NCBI RefSeq assembly: GCF_014648395.1
Contig: NZ_BMRA01000018.1
Span: 1-64,000 of the forward strand
Length of the DNA stretch: 64,000 bases
Direction of reading: 5' to 3'
From: Micromonospora fulviviridis
Lineage (GTDB): Bacteria > Actinomycetota > Actinomycetes > Mycobacteriales > Micromonosporaceae
Below are positions 49,073-57,893 of the stretch, one piece after another. Both the position numbers and the translations under genes were made by a program. The notes below the pieces were generated by a model. It saw only the letters and a list, made by a program, of their open reading frames with translations. It was not told the origin of the DNA and did not search any database. How positions within the stretch are numbered: the stretch's first letter is position 1; each line of letters begins with the position of its first letter.

Positions 49073-49963
49073 ATGCGGCGATGGTGGGCGGCGGTCGCCG
49101 TGGGCGTGACGGCGGCGTTGGCACTGGGCGGCTGCGGCGCGCCGGCCGGGGTCGACCGGGACCTGGCCGACGACTGGCCCGCATTCGGCGCCCCGGCGGC
49201 CTTCGTGCCCGAGTCCGGCGCCTGCCACCGCACCATCCAGGACGTCGGCTACCTCAGCGGCTACAACCCGGTCGACTGCGCGACCACCCACCGCGCCGAG
49301 ACGCTGCACGTGGGCACGCTGACCGGCCCGGACGCGGAACGCGGCGCTCCCCCGCGGGCCGGCTCGGCCGGCACCCGGACCGCGCACGCCGAGTGCGCCA
49401 AGCAGGTCAACAAGGCGGTCGGCGCCGACTGGCACTCGGGGCGGCTGCGGCTGTCGGTGGTCTTCCCGTCGGCCCTGGCCTGGACCGGCGGGGCCCGCTG
49501 GTTCCGCTGCGACGTCTCCGAGGTGGCCGGCCTGGACGACGGCAGCGTCACCGCGCGCAGCGGCAGCCTGCGCAACGCCCTGAAGGCCGGTTCGCCGCTG
49601 GCGCTGGGCTGTTTCAACCCGAAGCTCAAGAAGGACGACGTGGAGGAGATGCAGCCCGTCGCCTGCACCGCCAAGCACCACGCCGAGTTCGTCGGGGTCT
49701 ACCAGTTCCCGGACATCAGCTACGCCGAGTTCCAGCGCACCTCGCTGCGGGCGCACAAGGGCTGCCGCGGGCTGATCGCGAAGTACGTGAAGGTGCCGAA
49801 CAACAGCGACATGGTCTACCGGGCCGGCACGATCATCTACCACCCCTTCGAGGAGGAGTGGCAGGACGGCGACCGCGGCGTGCAGTGCTTCCTCTGGGTC
49901 TCGGACCGGACGCTGACCCGCTCGGTCAAGGGCGGCGGCAGCAAGGCCCTGCCGGTCACCTGA
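49073..49963 (+). CDS. Septum-formation-domain lipoprotein, copy 2
   Basis: 296 residues from ATG 49073, preceded by GGGGAGG; an upstream in-frame start at 48992 lacks signals. Lipobox A-L-G-G-C. Same two-repeat plan as the upstream gene (GACHRTIQDVGYLSGYNPVDCATTHRAETLHVGTL; GCFNPKLKKDDVEEMQPVACTAKHHAEFVGVYQ) and the same ending (GDRGVQCFLWVSDRTLTRSVKG). Clearly a tandem duplicate, moderately diverged. Both genes have GTATGCTGC shortly upstream, perhaps a shared -10 region. Confidence 0.82.
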   Translation: MRRWWAAVAVGVTAALALGGCGAPAGVDRDLADDWPAFGAPAAFVPESGACHRTIQDVGYLSGYNPVDCATTHRAETLHVGTLTGPDAERGAPPRAGSAGTRTAHAECAKQVNKAVGADWHSGRLRLSVVFPSALAWTGGARWFRCDVSEVAGLDDGSVTARSGSLRNALKAGSPLALGCFNPKLKKDDVEEMQPVACTAKHHAEFVGVYQFPDISYAEFQRTSLRAHKGCRGLIAKYVKVPNNSDMVYRAGTIIYHPFEEEWQDGDRGVQCFLWVSDRTLTRSVKGGGSKALPVT

Positions 49964-49969
49964 GCGGAA

Positions 49970-49995
49970 CGGGGTGGGCCCGCGAGCCCACCCCG
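49970..49995. terminator. Bidirectional terminator between lipoprotein 2 and the aminopeptidase
   Basis: Perfect 10-bp stem (49970-49979 with 49986-49995) and a 6-base loop between convergent stops. Confidence 0.8.
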
Positions 49996-50005
49996 CCCGG
50001 GTCGC

Positions 50006-51745
50006 TCAGCCGACCTGGAGTGTGACGTCGTCGATGACGAAACTGGTCTGGAGCGAGGCGTCCTCCACCCCGGTCCACTTCAACGTCACCGTCTGCCCGG
50101 CGTACGCCGCCAGGTTGAAACTGCGCTGCACGTAACCACTGGCCGCGTTCAGGTTCGAGTACGTCGCCAGCGTGGTCGTGCCGACCTGCACGGTCAGCTT
50201 GTCGTACGCCGTACCCGTCGTCGTCTCGGCCGTGTCGATGTGCAGCCAGAACGACAGCGTGTAGCTCGAACACCCGGCCGGGACGCTCACCGACTGCGAC
50301 AACGTGTCCGTGTGGCTGCTGCCGTACCCGTCCAGCCACGCCTTGTACGAACCCGTCCGCGCCGCCTGGCTCGACGAGTTCGTGATGACACCCGACGACG
50401 CCGTCCACGGCGCGCTGCCCGACTCGAAGCTGCTGTTGCCGATGAGCTGGCCGCCGGTGCAGCCGCCGGTGCCGGTGACCGTGATGGTGTAGCCGGCGCT
50501 GCGGGTGACCGAGCCGGTGCCGGTGACCGTGATGGTGAAGGTGCCGGTGGTGGCCGTCGCGGAGGCGCTGACCGTCATGGTGGCCGAGCCGCCCGAGGTG
50601 ACCGAGGACGGGCTGAAGCTCACGGTCACCCCGCTCGGGGCGCCGGTGGCCGACAGGTTCACGGTCTGGGCGCTGCCGCTCGTGGTGGCGGTGCTGACGG
50701 TGGCGGTGGTGGAGCCGCCCCGGGCGACGCTGCCGGAGGTCGGGCTCACCGCGACGGAGAAGTCGTTGGTCGGGGTGCCGCCGCCGACCGCGAGCTGCCA
50801 GATCGCGTACGCGACACCGTCGGCGCTGCGGTTGAGGACCGTGGCGCTGACGTTGGCGGTGGTGTCGCAGGAGCGGTGGTAGCAGGAGTCGTACGCGGAG
50901 TTCGCCGTGCCGCCCCACTTGGCGGCCTGGGCGGTGGTCTTGCGGGCGCTGGCGCCCGCCGCGTAGCCGGAGGTGGGGATGCCGGCCTGCTGGAAGGAGT
51001 AGTCGTCGGAGCGACCCTGGCCCTCGACGTTCTCCTCCGGCTGAAGATTGAGCGAGTCCCAGTACGCCTTCAGCGGAGCCGCCGTGGTGGAGGTGAGCCG
51101 GTTGATGAAGTAGCCGCCGTTGGTCGAGCCGACCATGTCGAAGTTGTAGTAGCCCTTGATGTAGCCGCGCTGGGTGGCGCTGAGCTGGTTGACGTAGAAC
51201 TCCGAGCCGTTGAGGCCCTGCTCCTCGTCGGTCCACCAGGCGAACCGGACCCGCTTGGTCATGCTCGGGTTCTGCTGGGCGAGGACCAGCGCGTTCTCCA
51301 GCAGGGTGGCCGAGCCGGAGCCGTTGTCGTTGATGCCCGGGCCGGCGGAGACGCTGTCCAGGTGCGCGCCGAACATGACCACCTGGTCGGCCGGGCCCTG
51401 CGGCCACTCGGCGATCAGGTTGTTCGACGGGTAGGTGCAGGCGGAACAGTACTGCTCGGTGACCGTGTAGCCGGCGGCCTGGAGCTTGGCCTTCACGTAG
51501 CTGACCGAGGCGGTGTAGCCGGCCGAGCCGGCCCGCCGGGTGCCGCCGTTGTTGCTGGCGATGGTGTTGAGCTGGGTGAGGTGGGCCTGGACGTTCGTCA
51601 CCGAGATGTCCGGCGCGGCGGCGGCGAGCGCGGGGGCGGCGCTCACCGGCGCGGGGGCGGCGGAGGCGGCCGTGGTGGTGAGGGTCGCCGTCACGGCGGC
51701 GAAGAGGGCGAGCGCGAGGCCCGCGGTCGGCGTTCTGCGTCTCAT
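50006..51745 (-). CDS. Secreted M28 zinc aminopeptidase with C-terminal accessory domains
   Basis: 579 residues. A signal peptide (about 1-29, cut after ASAAP) is followed by an M28 catalytic domain like the Streptomyces griseus aminopeptidase (45-330). The two-zinc ligands are visible in order: His of FGAHLDSV, Asp of GINDNGSG, Glu-Glu of WTDEEQG, Asp of NFDMVGS and His of CYHRSCD. Then come a Thr/Ser-rich Ig-like domain (about 340-420) and a C-terminal jelly-roll of about 150 residues (NSSFESGSAPWTASSG), probably for substrate or wall binding. It releases N-terminal hydrophobic residues outside the cell. An inverted repeat overlaps its promoter. Confidence 0.93.
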   Translation of the reverse strand: MRRRTPTAGLALALFAAVTATLTTTAASAAPAPVSAAPALAAAAPDISVTNVQAHLTQLNTIASNNGGTRRAGSAGYTASVSYVKAKLQAAGYTVTEQYCSACTYPSNNLIAEWPQGPADQVVMFGAHLDSVSAGPGINDNGSGSATLLENALVLAQQNPSMTKRVRFAWWTDEEQGLNGSEFYVNQLSATQRGYIKGYYNFDMVGSTNGGYFINRLTSTTAAPLKAYWDSLNLQPEENVEGQGRSDDYSFQQAGIPTSGYAAGASARKTTAQAAKWGGTANSAYDSCYHRSCDTTANVSATVLNRSADGVAYAIWQLAVGGGTPTNDFSVAVSPTSGSVARGGSTTATVSTATTSGSAQTVNLSATGAPSGVTVSFSPSSVTSGGSATMTVSASATATTGTFTITVTGTGSVTRSAGYTITVTGTGGCTGGQLIGNSSFESGSAPWTASSGVITNSSSQAARTGSYKAWLDGYGSSHTDTLSQSVSVPAGCSSYTLSFWLHIDTAETTTGTAYDKLTVQVGTTTLATYSNLNAASGYVQRSFNLAAYAGQTVTLKWTGVEDASLQTSFVIDDVTLQVG

Positions 51746-51835
51746 GGAGACTCCTCGTGGGGGTCGGCGGGACGTAATGGCGGGGTGGCGCGACCCGTGG
51801 ACTCCGGTGGGAGCCCCGCGGACCAGTGATCGGAA

Positions 51836-51863
51836 CAGTTACATGTATCGATGTAAGAGTCAA
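51836..51863 (-). promoter_or_regulatory. Probable promoter and operator of the M28 aminopeptidase gene
   Basis: Minus strand: TTGACT (51863-51858), 16 bases, TAACTG (51841-51836). The spacer contains the perfect inverted repeat TTACAT-N6-ATGTAA (51839-51856), an AT-rich island in GC-rich surroundings, well placed for a repressor. About 90 bases of leader before the start codon. Confidence 0.5.
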
Positions 51864-51934
51864 CGGGAGTGTCACATGGTGCGCGGAGTGGGGTCGTGGA
51901 CGCCTGTCACATTCCGGCACATCCGCCGGGCGGT

Positions 51935-53335
51935 TCACTCCCCCGCGACGCGCAGCCGCTCGGTCAGCTCCCGTACCTCGGGCAGATCCGACCAGCCGTG
52001 CGCCAGGCGAGCCCGCAGGCCGCGCAGCTCGTGTCGGATGGTGGCGCGGCCGGTCCCGGCCGCCTCCTCGGCGACCGGGGCGAGCACCGCGACGGCCGCG
52101 TCGGGTTCGCCAGCGCAGGCGTGCGCGTCCGCCAGGCGCACCGTGAGCAGCAGGTACGAGGGACGCATCCGGGCCGGCAGGTGGGCCAGCGAGCGGGCGG
52201 TCGCGTGCACGGCACGGCGGGCCTCGGCCCGGTCCCCGGTGTGCGCGGCGAGGTCGCGCAGCGCCCCGCCGATCGAGGACTCCGCGCGCACCACCCCGGC
52301 GTCCCCGGTGAGCCAGGGCGCCTCCGCCGCGTCCCGGTCGTCCAGCCGGTCCAGCCACCGGCGGGCCAGCAACACCTGGCGGCGGCACTCGGCGGCGTCC
52401 CCGCCCAGGCCGTGCGCCCGAGCCTGGTAGAGGTGCGAGAGGGTGGACATCCAGCCGCGCTGCCGGTCGACCGCGCCGAGCGCCCGCGCGTACGCCAGCG
52501 ACGAGGCCGGATCCCGGTCCAGCCGGGTCAGCGTGCAGAAGTCGCTGAACAGGGTCGCCCGCGCCACCGCGTCGTCGCCCGCCCCGGCCCACCGCAGCCC
52601 GTGCGCCACCCAGGCCATCCCCACCACGCTCTGCCCCCGCTGCATGCGCAGCCGGGCGGCGAGCTGGGCGTACTGGGCGGCGAGGCGGAGCAGCGGCAGC
52701 GGCGAGCGGCCGACCCGGTCGACCTTCTCCGCCCAGGCCACCAGCAGGTGCAGAATCCGCTCGATCGAGGTGACCACCTCGGTGGAGACCTGCTCGACAG
52801 CCGCCCGGGTGTAGCCGGGCAGCAGCGCGGTGAGGCCGTGCACGAGGTCCGGCACGGGCCGGTCCGGCAGTGCCGCCGGACCGCCGTGGACCAGCCGGGC
52901 GAGCGCCGGCAGCACGTCGTGCGGCCCGGCCACCGGGCACCCGGCGGCACCGTGCTGCGGGCAGGCGAATCCCGCGTACGGCAGCCGGGTCGGCCAGACC
53001 GGCACCCCGGGCGCGGCCAGCGTCTCGATGCCCTCCACGGCCGGCAGCACCGGGAACAGCGTCGGGTCGGACGGCCCGCCGGCCGGCCGGCGCACGTCGC
53101 CCGGCTCGGCCAGCGCGGTCAGCGCGCCGCCCGAGCCGAGCAGCGTGTCGAGCCGGGCCGGCAACCCCATCGGGGGCTCCCGCAGGCCGCTCTCCAGCTT
53201 GCTGATCACGCTGTAGTGGTAGCCGACGCGCAGGCCGAGCTGCCCCTGGGTCAGCCCGGCCCGCCGGCGCCACACGCGCAGCTCACGGCCGAACCCGGCC
53301 CACGGCCGGCCTGACGGCGGATCCTCGGCATCCAT
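51935..53335 (-). CDS. XRE-family transcriptional regulator with long helical-repeat domain
   Basis: 466 residues from ATG 53335, preceded by GGGAGGGG; the frame is open to 53416. An N-terminal HTH_XRE (about 12-65: FGRELRVWRRRAGLTQGQLGLRVGYHYSVISKLESGLREPP) is followed by about 380 residues of alpha-helical, Ala/Leu/Arg-rich TPR-like sequence. A small Cys/His cluster (FACPQHGAAGCPV) lies between. This plan is common in actinobacterial regulators that sense peptides or small molecules. Target unknown. It precedes the aminopeptidase gene on the same strand by 189 bases, so that gene is a candidate. Confidence 0.85.
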   Translation of the reverse strand: MDAEDPPSGRPWAGFGRELRVWRRRAGLTQGQLGLRVGYHYSVISKLESGLREPPMGLPARLDTLLGSGGALTALAEPGDVRRPAGGPSDPTLFPVLPAVEGIETLAAPGVPVWPTRLPYAGFACPQHGAAGCPVAGPHDVLPALARLVHGGPAALPDRPVPDLVHGLTALLPGYTRAAVEQVSTEVVTSIERILHLLVAWAEKVDRVGRSPLPLLRLAAQYAQLAARLRMQRGQSVVGMAWVAHGLRWAGAGDDAVARATLFSDFCTLTRLDRDPASSLAYARALGAVDRQRGWMSTLSHLYQARAHGLGGDAAECRRQVLLARRWLDRLDDRDAAEAPWLTGDAGVVRAESSIGGALRDLAAHTGDRAEARRAVHATARSLAHLPARMRPSYLLLTVRLADAHACAGEPDAAVAVLAPVAEEAAGTGRATIRHELRGLRARLAHGWSDLPEVRELTERLRVAGE

Positions 53336-53404
53336 GCGCCCCTCCCACCCGCCCGGCACGCGAGCGCGCGCCGGGCCGGGTGGTGCAGGCATACCCCAAC
53401 CATC

Positions 53405-53425
53405 CGGACCCGTCAATCGGGTCCG
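53405..53425 (-). terminator. Terminator after rsmB
   Basis: Perfect 8-bp stem (53405-53412 with 53418-53425), 5-base loop TCAAT, 4 bases after the rsmB stop. It closes the def-fmt-rsmB unit. Confidence 0.75.
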
Positions 53426-53428
53426 CGC

Positions 53429-55003
53429 TCAGCCCCGGCGCAGCACAGCCAGGAACATCGCGTCGGTGCCGTGCCGCTGCGGCCACAGCTGCACGGTCGG
53501 GCCGTCCCCCAGGCCGGGCATGCCGGCGGGCAGCAGCGGACGGGCGTCGACGAAGTCGACCGGGAAGCCGCACCGGCGGGACGCCTCGGTCACCGTCACG
53601 TGCGTCTCCACCGTGTGCGGCGAGCAGGTCACGTACGCGACCAGGCCGCCCGGCCGTACCGCCCGCAGCGCGGCGGTGAGCAGCTCGCGCTGCAACCGGG
53701 TCAGCGGCGGCAGGTCCGACGGCTGCCGGCGCCAGCGGGACTCCGGCCGGCGGCGCAGCGAGCCGAGCCCGGTGCACGGGGCGTCGACCAGCACCCGGTC
53801 GAAGTGCCCCTCCGGCAGCTTCGGATCGGCCCCGACCGTGCGCCCGTCGGTGTGTACCACGGTGACCGGCAGGCCCCGCGTGGCCTGGGCGACCAGCCGG
53901 GCCCGGTGCTCGGCGACCTCGACCGCGGTGAGCCGGGCGCCGCGCTCCGCGGCCAGGGCGCCGAGCAGGCCGGCCTTGCCGCCGGGGCCGGCGCACAGGT
54001 CGAGCCAGCGGCCGTCCGGCCCGTCCAGCGGCGCCACCGCGAGGGCGTTCGCCACCAGCTGGGAGCCCTCGTCCTGGACGTGCGCACGCCCGTCGGCCAC
54101 CGCCGCCAGCTCACCCGGGGCGCCGCCGGAGAGGTAGACCGCGTACGGCGAGAAGGCGCCGGGCGCCCCGCCGACCTCGTCGGCCAGCGCCACCGGGTCG
54201 GCCAGGCCGGGCCGGGCGCACAGGTGCACCGGCGGGCGCTCGTTGTCCTCGATGAGCAGGCGGGCGGTCTCGCGCAGGTCGCCGCCGAGCGCCTCGGCGA
54301 AGGCCCGGACGATCCACTGCGGATGGCTGTACGCCAGCGCGAGGCGGCCGATCGGGTCGGTCTCCTCGGACGGGGCGAGCTTCGCCACCCAGCCGTCGGT
54401 GTCCCGGCCGGCCACCTCGCGGAGCACCGCGTTGGCGAAGCCGGTGGCCCCGGGACCGACCGTGCGGACCAGGTCCACGGTGGACGACACGGCCGCGTGC
54501 GCGGGCACCCGGGTGTGCAGGAGCTGGTAGGTCCCGAGCCGCAGCGCGTCCCGCACCGGCGGGTCGATCCGCTCCACGTCCCGGCCGGCCGCGTCGGTGA
54601 TGATCGCGTCCAGGGTGCCGGTGTGGCGCAGCGTGCCGTAGGTCAGCTCGGTCGCGAAGGCGGCGTCCCGGCCGGTCAGCCCCTCGTCGCGCAGCATCGC
54701 GGGCAGCACCAGGTTGGCGTACGCGTCGTCCCGGTGCACCGCCGCGATCGCCTGGTACGCGACGTGCCGGGGCAGGTCCACGGCCGGACGGGCCGGACGC
54801 CGGACCCCGCCGCGCCGGTCGGCGCCGAAACGCCCCTCGCGCGGCGGCCCGTCGCCCCGGCGCCCGGGACGCTCACCGCGCTCCGGCCGGCCACCGTCGC
54901 GGGACCGTTCGCCGCCGAAGAACCGCCCGGCGTCGCCGGACCGGCCGCCGCGCGGACCGTCGTCGGAGGAACGCTCGCCCCGGGGCTCGGACGGCCCGGT
55001 CAC
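53429..55003 (-). CDS. rsmB: 16S rRNA m5C967 methyltransferase (RsmB/NOP family)
   Basis: 524 residues from GTG 55003, overlapping the fmt stop (GTGA). Residues 1-70 are a disordered Arg/Gly/Asp-rich tail (GERSRDGGRPERGERPGRRGDG). A NusB-like RNA-binding domain (about 75-210) and the SAM methyltransferase follow (LDLCAGPGGKAGLLGALAAERG, catalytic cysteines in VLVDAPCTGLGSLRRRPESRWRR and AYVTCSPHTVETH). The RGG-like tail is unusual compared with the enterobacterial enzyme but common in actinobacteria. Confidence 0.93.
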   Translation of the reverse strand: MTGPSEPRGERSSDDGPRGGRSGDAGRFFGGERSRDGGRPERGERPGRRGDGPPREGRFGADRRGGVRRPARPAVDLPRHVAYQAIAAVHRDDAYANLVLPAMLRDEGLTGRDAAFATELTYGTLRHTGTLDAIITDAAGRDVERIDPPVRDALRLGTYQLLHTRVPAHAAVSSTVDLVRTVGPGATGFANAVLREVAGRDTDGWVAKLAPSEETDPIGRLALAYSHPQWIVRAFAEALGGDLRETARLLIEDNERPPVHLCARPGLADPVALADEVGGAPGAFSPYAVYLSGGAPGELAAVADGRAHVQDEGSQLVANALAVAPLDGPDGRWLDLCAGPGGKAGLLGALAAERGARLTAVEVAEHRARLVAQATRGLPVTVVHTDGRTVGADPKLPEGHFDRVLVDAPCTGLGSLRRRPESRWRRQPSDLPPLTRLQRELLTAALRAVRPGGLVAYVTCSPHTVETHVTVTEASRRCGFPVDFVDARPLLPAGMPGLGDGPTVQLWPQRHGTDAMFLAVLRRG

Positions 55004-55926
55004 GCGAGCACCTCGCCGGCGGCGACGCGGGCGCCGCGCGCCCAGTCGCCCGCCGACATGGCCTTCTTGCCGGCCGCGCGCACCTCGCCGAGCTGCACCG
55101 GGACGGTGCCCGTGCCGGCCAGCACCCGGGCCTTCTCCACCAGCAGCTCGCCGGGCTTCAGCTCCGGGCCGTTGGCCACCGGCGTGACCGGGCCGAGCTT
55201 GACCCGGTCGCCGCGGAAGGTGGTCCACGGGCCGGGGGCCGGTGTGCAGGCGCGGATCCGGCGGTCCACCGCGAAGGCCGGGTCGGCCCAGCGGACCCGG
55301 GCGTCCTCGACGGTGAGCTTCGGCGCGAGGGAGACCCCGTCGGCCGGCTGCGGCTCGGCCCGGGCGGTGCCGGCCTCCAGCGCGTCGAGCACGGCCACGA
55401 GCAGCCCGGCGCCGGAGTGGGCGAGCCGCTCCAGCAGGTCGCCGGAGGTGTCGGCGGGCCGGACCTCGTCGGTGACCGTGCCGTAGACCGGGCCGGTGTC
55501 CAGCCCCTCCTCCAGCTGGAAGACGCTGGCCCCGGTCAGCTCGTCGCCGTGCAGCACGGCGTGCTGCACGGGCGCCGCGCCGCGCCAGGCGGGCAGCAGC
55601 GAGAAGTGCAGGTTGATCCAGCCGAGCCGGGGGATCTCCAGCGCCGCCGGCGGCACCAGCGCGCCGTAGGCGACCACCGGCACGCAGTCCGGGGCCAGCT
55701 CGCGGAGCCGGTCGAGGAACTCGGGCTCGCGCGGTCGCGCCGGGGTGAGCACCTCGACGCCGTGCGCGTCGGCCCAGGCGCCGACCGGGGAGCGGACCAG
55801 GCCCCGGCCCCGGCCGGCGGGCGCGTCGGGGCGGGTGACAACGGCGAGCAGCTCGTGGCCGGAGGCGGCGACGGCGTCCAGCGCGGGAACGGCGACGGCC
55901 GGCGTGCCGGCGAAGACCAGGCGCAT
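55000..55926 (-). CDS. fmt: Methionyl-tRNA formyltransferase
   Basis: Formylates initiator Met-tRNA. 308 residues from ATG 55926 (family start MRLVFAGTPAVAVPALDAV); GTG 55935 would overlap the def stop by 4 bases and add three residues. Catalytic domain with NLHFSLLPAWRGAAPVQHAVLHGDELTGASVFQLEEGLDTGPVYG (Asn, His and Asp of the active site), then an OB-fold C-terminal domain (VRWADPAFAVDRRIRACTPAPGPWTTFRGDRVKLG). Between def and rsmB, the usual order. Confidence 0.95.
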   Translation of the reverse strand: MRLVFAGTPAVAVPALDAVAASGHELLAVVTRPDAPAGRGRGLVRSPVGAWADAHGVEVLTPARPREPEFLDRLRELAPDCVPVVAYGALVPPAALEIPRLGWINLHFSLLPAWRGAAPVQHAVLHGDELTGASVFQLEEGLDTGPVYGTVTDEVRPADTSGDLLERLAHSGAGLLVAVLDALEAGTARAEPQPADGVSLAPKLTVEDARVRWADPAFAVDRRIRACTPAPGPWTTFRGDRVKLGPVTPVANGPELKPGELLVEKARVLAGTGTVPVQLGEVRAAGKKAMSAGDWARGARVAAGEVLA

Positions 55927-55931
55927 CCGGG

Positions 55932-56492
55932 TCACCGCCCCAGGCCGAACGGGTTGCCCGCGGCGTGCGGGCTGAGCTTGACGGTCGGCGGGGCGGCCTC
56001 GTCGTACCACTCGGCCTGGCGGATCGCCTTCATGGCCTCCTTGCGGCCGGCCGGGTCGAGCCGGTCGACGAAGAGCACCCCGTCGAGGTGGTCGGTCTCG
56101 TGCTGCACGCAGCGGGCCATCAGGCCGGTGCCGACGATCTGCAGCGGGTCGCCGTAGCCGTTGAAGCCCTTGGCGATGACGTTCTGCCGGCGCTTGGTGT
56201 CGAAGTAGAGCCCCGGGATGGACAGGCAGCCCTCCGGGCCGTCCTGCTCCTCCTCGTCGGGGAACTCCAGCACCGGATTCACCAGGTGACCGAGGACGTC
56301 GTCCACGTCGAAGGTGAACACCCGCAGGCCCACCCCGAGCTGCGGCGCGGCCAGGCCGGCGCCGTTCTGCTCGCGCATCGTGTCGGTCAGGTCGGCGATG
56401 AGCTTGCGCAGCTCGGCGTCGAAGTCGACGACCGGGTCGGCCGGCGTGCGCAGCACCGGATCGCCGAACAGACGGATGGGCTGAACGGTCAC
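55932..56492 (-). CDS. def: Peptide deformylase
   Basis: Removes the N-formyl group from new proteins. 186 residues; the three metal/active-site motifs are complete: GAGLAAPQLGVG, EGCLSIPG and HETDHLDGVLF. GTG start. Actinobacterial C-terminal extension after the third motif (KEAMKAIRQAEWYDEAAPPTVKLSPHAAGNPFGLGR). Forms an operon with fmt and rsmB. Confidence 0.96.
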   Translation of the reverse strand: MTVQPIRLFGDPVLRTPADPVVDFDAELRKLIADLTDTMREQNGAGLAAPQLGVGLRVFTFDVDDVLGHLVNPVLEFPDEEEQDGPEGCLSIPGLYFDTKRRQNVIAKGFNGYGDPLQIVGTGLMARCVQHETDHLDGVLFVDRLDPAGRKEAMKAIRQAEWYDEAAPPTVKLSPHAAGNPFGLGR

Positions 56493-56534
56493 GCGGAGTG
56501 GCTCCTTGTCTGGGACGAGTGGTGCCGTACCAGT

Positions 56535-57809
56535 CTACGGAGTCGGTCCGGTCGCCCCGGCCGGCGTACCGCGATCGGTGACCGGGGACGCTTCGTCACC
56601 GACGGTGACCGGCAGGGTGGCGTAGCCGCGCAGGGTCAGCCGGACCCGCCGCTCGCCCGGCCCGGCCAGGGTGAGGCCGGGCAGCCGGCGCAGCAGCAGC
56701 GGGAACGCCACCTGCGCCTCCAGCCGGGCCAGGCCGGCGCCCAGGCAGTAGTGCGGGCCGGCGCCGAAGGAGAGCGGGTGCACCGCGGGGCGCCACGGGT
56801 CGAACCGGGCCGGCTCCGGGTAGCGGCCGGGGTCCCGGTTGGCCGCGCCGAGCAGCAGGATGAGCCAGCTCCCGGCGGGCAGGTCCACCCCGCCGTAGCG
56901 GGTCGGCGCGGTGCTCGTCCGCGAGGTGAGCTGCACCGGCGAGTCGTAGCGCAGCAGCTCCTCGACGTAGCCGGGGGCGAACTCGGGGCGCTCGCGCAGG
57001 GTCGCCGCCGCGGCCGGGTGGTCGAGCAGCACCACCAGGCCGTTGCCGAGCAGGTTGGTGGTGGTCTCGAAACCGGCCACCAGCAGGACGACCAGGTTCG
57101 ACAGCAGCTCGTCGCCGGAGAGCCGGTCGCCGTCGCCGTCGTGCGCCTGCACCAGCGCGGTGGTCAGGTCGTCGGCCGGGGCGCGCCGGCGGGCCGCGAC
57201 GAGGTCGGTGAAGTAGTCCCGCAGCTCGGTGGCGCCCCGGTCGGCGAGGGCCAGCTCGTCCGGGCTGATCTCCGGCTCCAGCACCCCGGTGAGATCGGTG
57301 GCCCAGCGCCGGAACAGCGGCCGGTCCGCCGCCGGCACGCCGAGCAGCGCGCAGATCACCGCCACCGGCAGGGGGTACGCGAACTCGGCCATGAAGTCGA
57401 CCGGCTCACCCGACGCGGCCCGGGCCACCATCCCGTCCACCAGCTCGTCGGCCTGCGCCTCGACCACGTCCCGCATGGCGGCGATCCGGCGCGGGGTGAA
57501 GGCGCCGGCCGCCAGCCGGCGCATCCGGCTGTGGTCGGGCGGGTTGGTGCGCAGCATCGAGCGGGAGATCGAGGCGACGGCGGGGCTCTCCCGCCAGCCG
57601 GGGAGGAACTGGTCGCGCAGGTCGTCGTCCATCACGCCGAACCGGGCGTCGCGCAGGATCGCGTCGGCCTCCGCGTAGCCGGTGACCAGATGGAACGCCG
57701 GCCCGGCCTGGACCACCGGGCCGTGGCCGCGCAGCCGCTCGTAGGTCGGGTAGGGATTCACCCGCCCCTCGGGGGACAGCAGCAGGGCGAGGGCGTCGGC
57801 AGGGTCCAC
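56535..57809 (-). CDS. Cytochrome P450
   Basis: 424 residues, soluble bacterial class I type without a membrane anchor. I-helix VVLLVAGFETTTNLLGNG, K-helix EELLRYDSPVQLTSR (E-x-x-R), and the haem loop SFGAGPHYCLGAGLARLEAQVAF with the Cys ligand. GTG start preceded by GGGGAGG. No ferredoxin, ferredoxin reductase or biosynthetic cluster is next to it, so it would rely on redox partners elsewhere. Inserted with the upstream kinase/ParB-like gene into the conserved priA-def interval. Substrate unknown. Confidence 0.93.
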   Translation of the reverse strand: MDPADALALLLSPEGRVNPYPTYERLRGHGPVVQAGPAFHLVTGYAEADAILRDARFGVMDDDLRDQFLPGWRESPAVASISRSMLRTNPPDHSRMRRLAAGAFTPRRIAAMRDVVEAQADELVDGMVARAASGEPVDFMAEFAYPLPVAVICALLGVPAADRPLFRRWATDLTGVLEPEISPDELALADRGATELRDYFTDLVAARRRAPADDLTTALVQAHDGDGDRLSGDELLSNLVVLLVAGFETTTNLLGNGLVVLLDHPAAAATLRERPEFAPGYVEELLRYDSPVQLTSRTSTAPTRYGGVDLPAGSWLILLLGAANRDPGRYPEPARFDPWRPAVHPLSFGAGPHYCLGAGLARLEAQVAFPLLLRRLPGLTLAGPGERRVRLTLRGYATLPVTVGDEASPVTDRGTPAGATGPTP

Positions 57810-57893
57810 GGTCGGCCTCCCCGGGCGTCGGAAGCCTCCATCATGCTCCCGCCGGCCCGATCCGGCGATCCCCCGCCACCCGGGCGGTACGCC

